Source: an uncultured Flavobacteriaceae bacterium (GTDB lineage Bacteria; Bacteroidota; Bacteroidia; Flavobacteriales; Flavobacteriaceae). Taken from it: a DNA stretch of 64,000 nucleotides. The notes under the pieces are model-generated. The model was not told the DNA's origin and searched no databases. It worked only from the letters and a program-made list of their open reading frames with translations. Position numbers and translations under genes: made by a program. This document shows positions 63,058 to 64,000 of this stretch, in pieces; position 1 is the stretch's first letter, and the number at the start of each line of letters is the position of its first letter. The DNA lies in NCBI GenBank assembly GCA_947502635.1, contig CANNAN010000001.1, forward strand, positions 62,001 through 126,000. The letters run 5' to 3'.

Positions 63058-63624
63058 CTATTGGGCAACAGAAATAGTTGGATCCCAATAATAATATCCT
63101 AACAACTCTTGGTCTTCTCCATTCTCACTTAAAGTATATAATGCAAAATCGACATAAAAGTTCTCAGTCCCTCTTTTACTAACACGAGAATCTAAGCTTG
63201 AAAAGCTTAATGCAATGTGGTTTGCTGGTAATCCATTTTCACTACCTGGATCTGGAATAACAGCTCCAGATCGAGTTATTAAATTAGGTGTAAATCTTCC
63301 AAAAACTTTATCTCCAGACCAATATCTAATACCATATATAATAATAGCATCATCAGAGTTTTGGTAAATAGATGTTCCTCTAAAGGACACGAAATCACCT
63401 GTGTTAGCTCTGAAGTTTAAATCTGCTGTTCCTTGACCACTTACTATACCTCTAGGGTCTGAAGCAATCATAAATTGACTGCTATGATTAATTCCAGTCG
63501 GGTTTCCTGGGTCTGTACTAGGGTTTGGGTAATGTTCTTTTACATATTCTGTATCAATTACAACTAGTACATCTATTGATACACTGCTACTTAAATCTTC
63601 TGTTAAATTGTTTTGTTTAGACAT
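63058..63624 (-). CDS. PixA/AidA (inclusion body) family protein
   Basis: 188 residues, cytoplasmic. SIDVLVVIDTEYVKEHYPNPSTDPGNPTGINH (near 16-47), then SGQGTADLNFRANTGDFVSFRGTSIYQNSDDAIIIYGI (near 62-99), and the closing LLGYYYWDPTISV are the three signature blocks of the PixA/AidA family (Pfam inclusion-body protein). PixA forms crystalline inclusions in Xenorhabdus; AidA is quorum-controlled in Burkholderia and Ralstonia relatives. Both are proteobacterial; a flavobacterial member is less familiar. First gene of a two-gene operon. Confidence 0.82.
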   Translation of the reverse strand: MSKQNNLTEDLSSSVSIDVLVVIDTEYVKEHYPNPSTDPGNPTGINHSSQFMIASDPRGIVSGQGTADLNFRANTGDFVSFRGTSIYQNSDDAIIIYGIRYWSGDKVFGRFTPNLITRSGAVIPDPGSENGLPANHIALSFSSLDSRVSKRGTENFYVDFALYTLSENGEDQELLGYYYWDPTISVAQ

Positions 63625-64000
63625 AATTTTAAATTTTTACATCCCTACTCATAAGGCTTTTCGGGCATCGCCTCGTTTTTTTTTGTGGGTGCTGCTCCAC
63701 AGGTTTTAAGTTATGGTAGAAATAATTTTAGCTAGCTTTTATTTCTGATTTAAAATTACTTAGGAATGAGAGAGGAAATATAAAAAATGGAATAAGACCA
63801 TGATTCTTATCCATAAAAGCGGGAAAAATTGGAATAATAAATTTGTTTAAGTAAGAAAAATAGTATTTGTTATTGCTAGGAAGAATAATGAAGTAATCTT
63901 TTTTTCCTAGAGAGATTTATAATTTATGAATTACTTTGTGTCTCGCGATGCTGGTTTTTTATTACCATAAGGAGAAGAAAGAACAAAGTATCTTTTATTT
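63625..64000. other. Intergenic region with a small GC-rich patch
   Basis: 376 bases to the window edge. A GC-rich stretch (63655-63705) holds CGGGCATCGCCTCG, then a T-run and TGTGG-GTGCTGCT-CCACA, a five-base-pair hairpin. The rest is AT-rich with no coding frame of note. It would contain the promoter of the PixA/AidA operon, but no good TAnnTTTG is seen on the minus strand. Confidence 0.45.

Noticed and set aside
1-64000. CRISPR arrays, transposase genes, prophage or integrase genes
   Set aside because: No regularly spaced repeats and no transposase, integrase or phage structural motif were seen. The only candidate mobile unit is the GIY-YIG/tRNA-Arg locus.

Overview
The window reads as a chromosomal segment of a marine-type Flavobacteriaceae (Bacteroidota). 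The evidence is low GC, Bacteroidota-type promoters (TTG, then TAnnTTTG), signal peptides ending in SAQ, two proteins with type IX secretion (T9SS) C-terminal sorting domains, GYDIA-type GHMP kinase next to HMG-CoA reductase, and a long FtsZ tail ending in the flavobacterial NNSFLHDNVD signature. The species cannot be named from sequence alone.

Region 1 (about 1-11.7 kb) is a carbohydrate-use island: a GH43 enzyme, a GH127-type (DUF1680) lipoprotein, a decayed sulfatase remnant with a frameshift, a large T9SS-secreted parallel beta-helix enzyme (GH141/GH120-like), an intact lipoprotein sulfatase, and a convergent three-gene TRAP transporter (dctP-dctQ-dctM) suited to importing an acidic sugar. 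No SusC/SusD pair lies in the window, so the locus probably continues to the left.

Region 2 (12-45 kb) is mostly core genome. It holds tRNA-Phe with a clear promoter and terminator, coaX with an outer-membrane protein and a TPR protein, lptC, a CNNM/CorC-like protein, a PpiD-like foldase, two mevalonate-pathway genes, a peptide-use group (DPP-IV protease and two POT transporters), two thioredoxin-fold proteins, comEC, an NlpC/P60 lipoprotein, lpxB, surE, a tail-specific protease with an orphan ABC permease, an Lrp regulator divergent from a hydroxyacid dehydrogenase and a VOC protein, a second T9SS beta-helix protein with two tandem 100-residue modules, engB, and an alpha/beta hydrolase.

Region 3 (45.3-61.3 kb) is a complete-looking division and cell-wall (dcw) cluster, all on the + strand: mraZ-rsmH-ftsL-ftsI-murE-mraY-murD-ftsW-murG-murC-ftsQ-ftsA-ftsZ, without murF or ddl. 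Three 10-bp-spaced AAAGTGG repeats (MraZ boxes) sit just upstream of a TATATTTG promoter element. Small hairpin repeats have entered several junctions, and one supplies the murD start codon.

Region 4 (61.3-64 kb) is the most unusual. A tiny GIY-YIG nuclease gene lies between a truncated copy of the 5' half of tRNA-Arg(UCG) and the intact tRNA-Arg gene. The copy breaks inside the anticodon and carries a GC-rich palindrome in its D-loop. This looks like a minimal tRNA-targeting homing or mobile unit that restores its target. After it comes a two-gene minus-strand operon with a PixA/AidA inclusion-body-family protein and an unrecognised partner.
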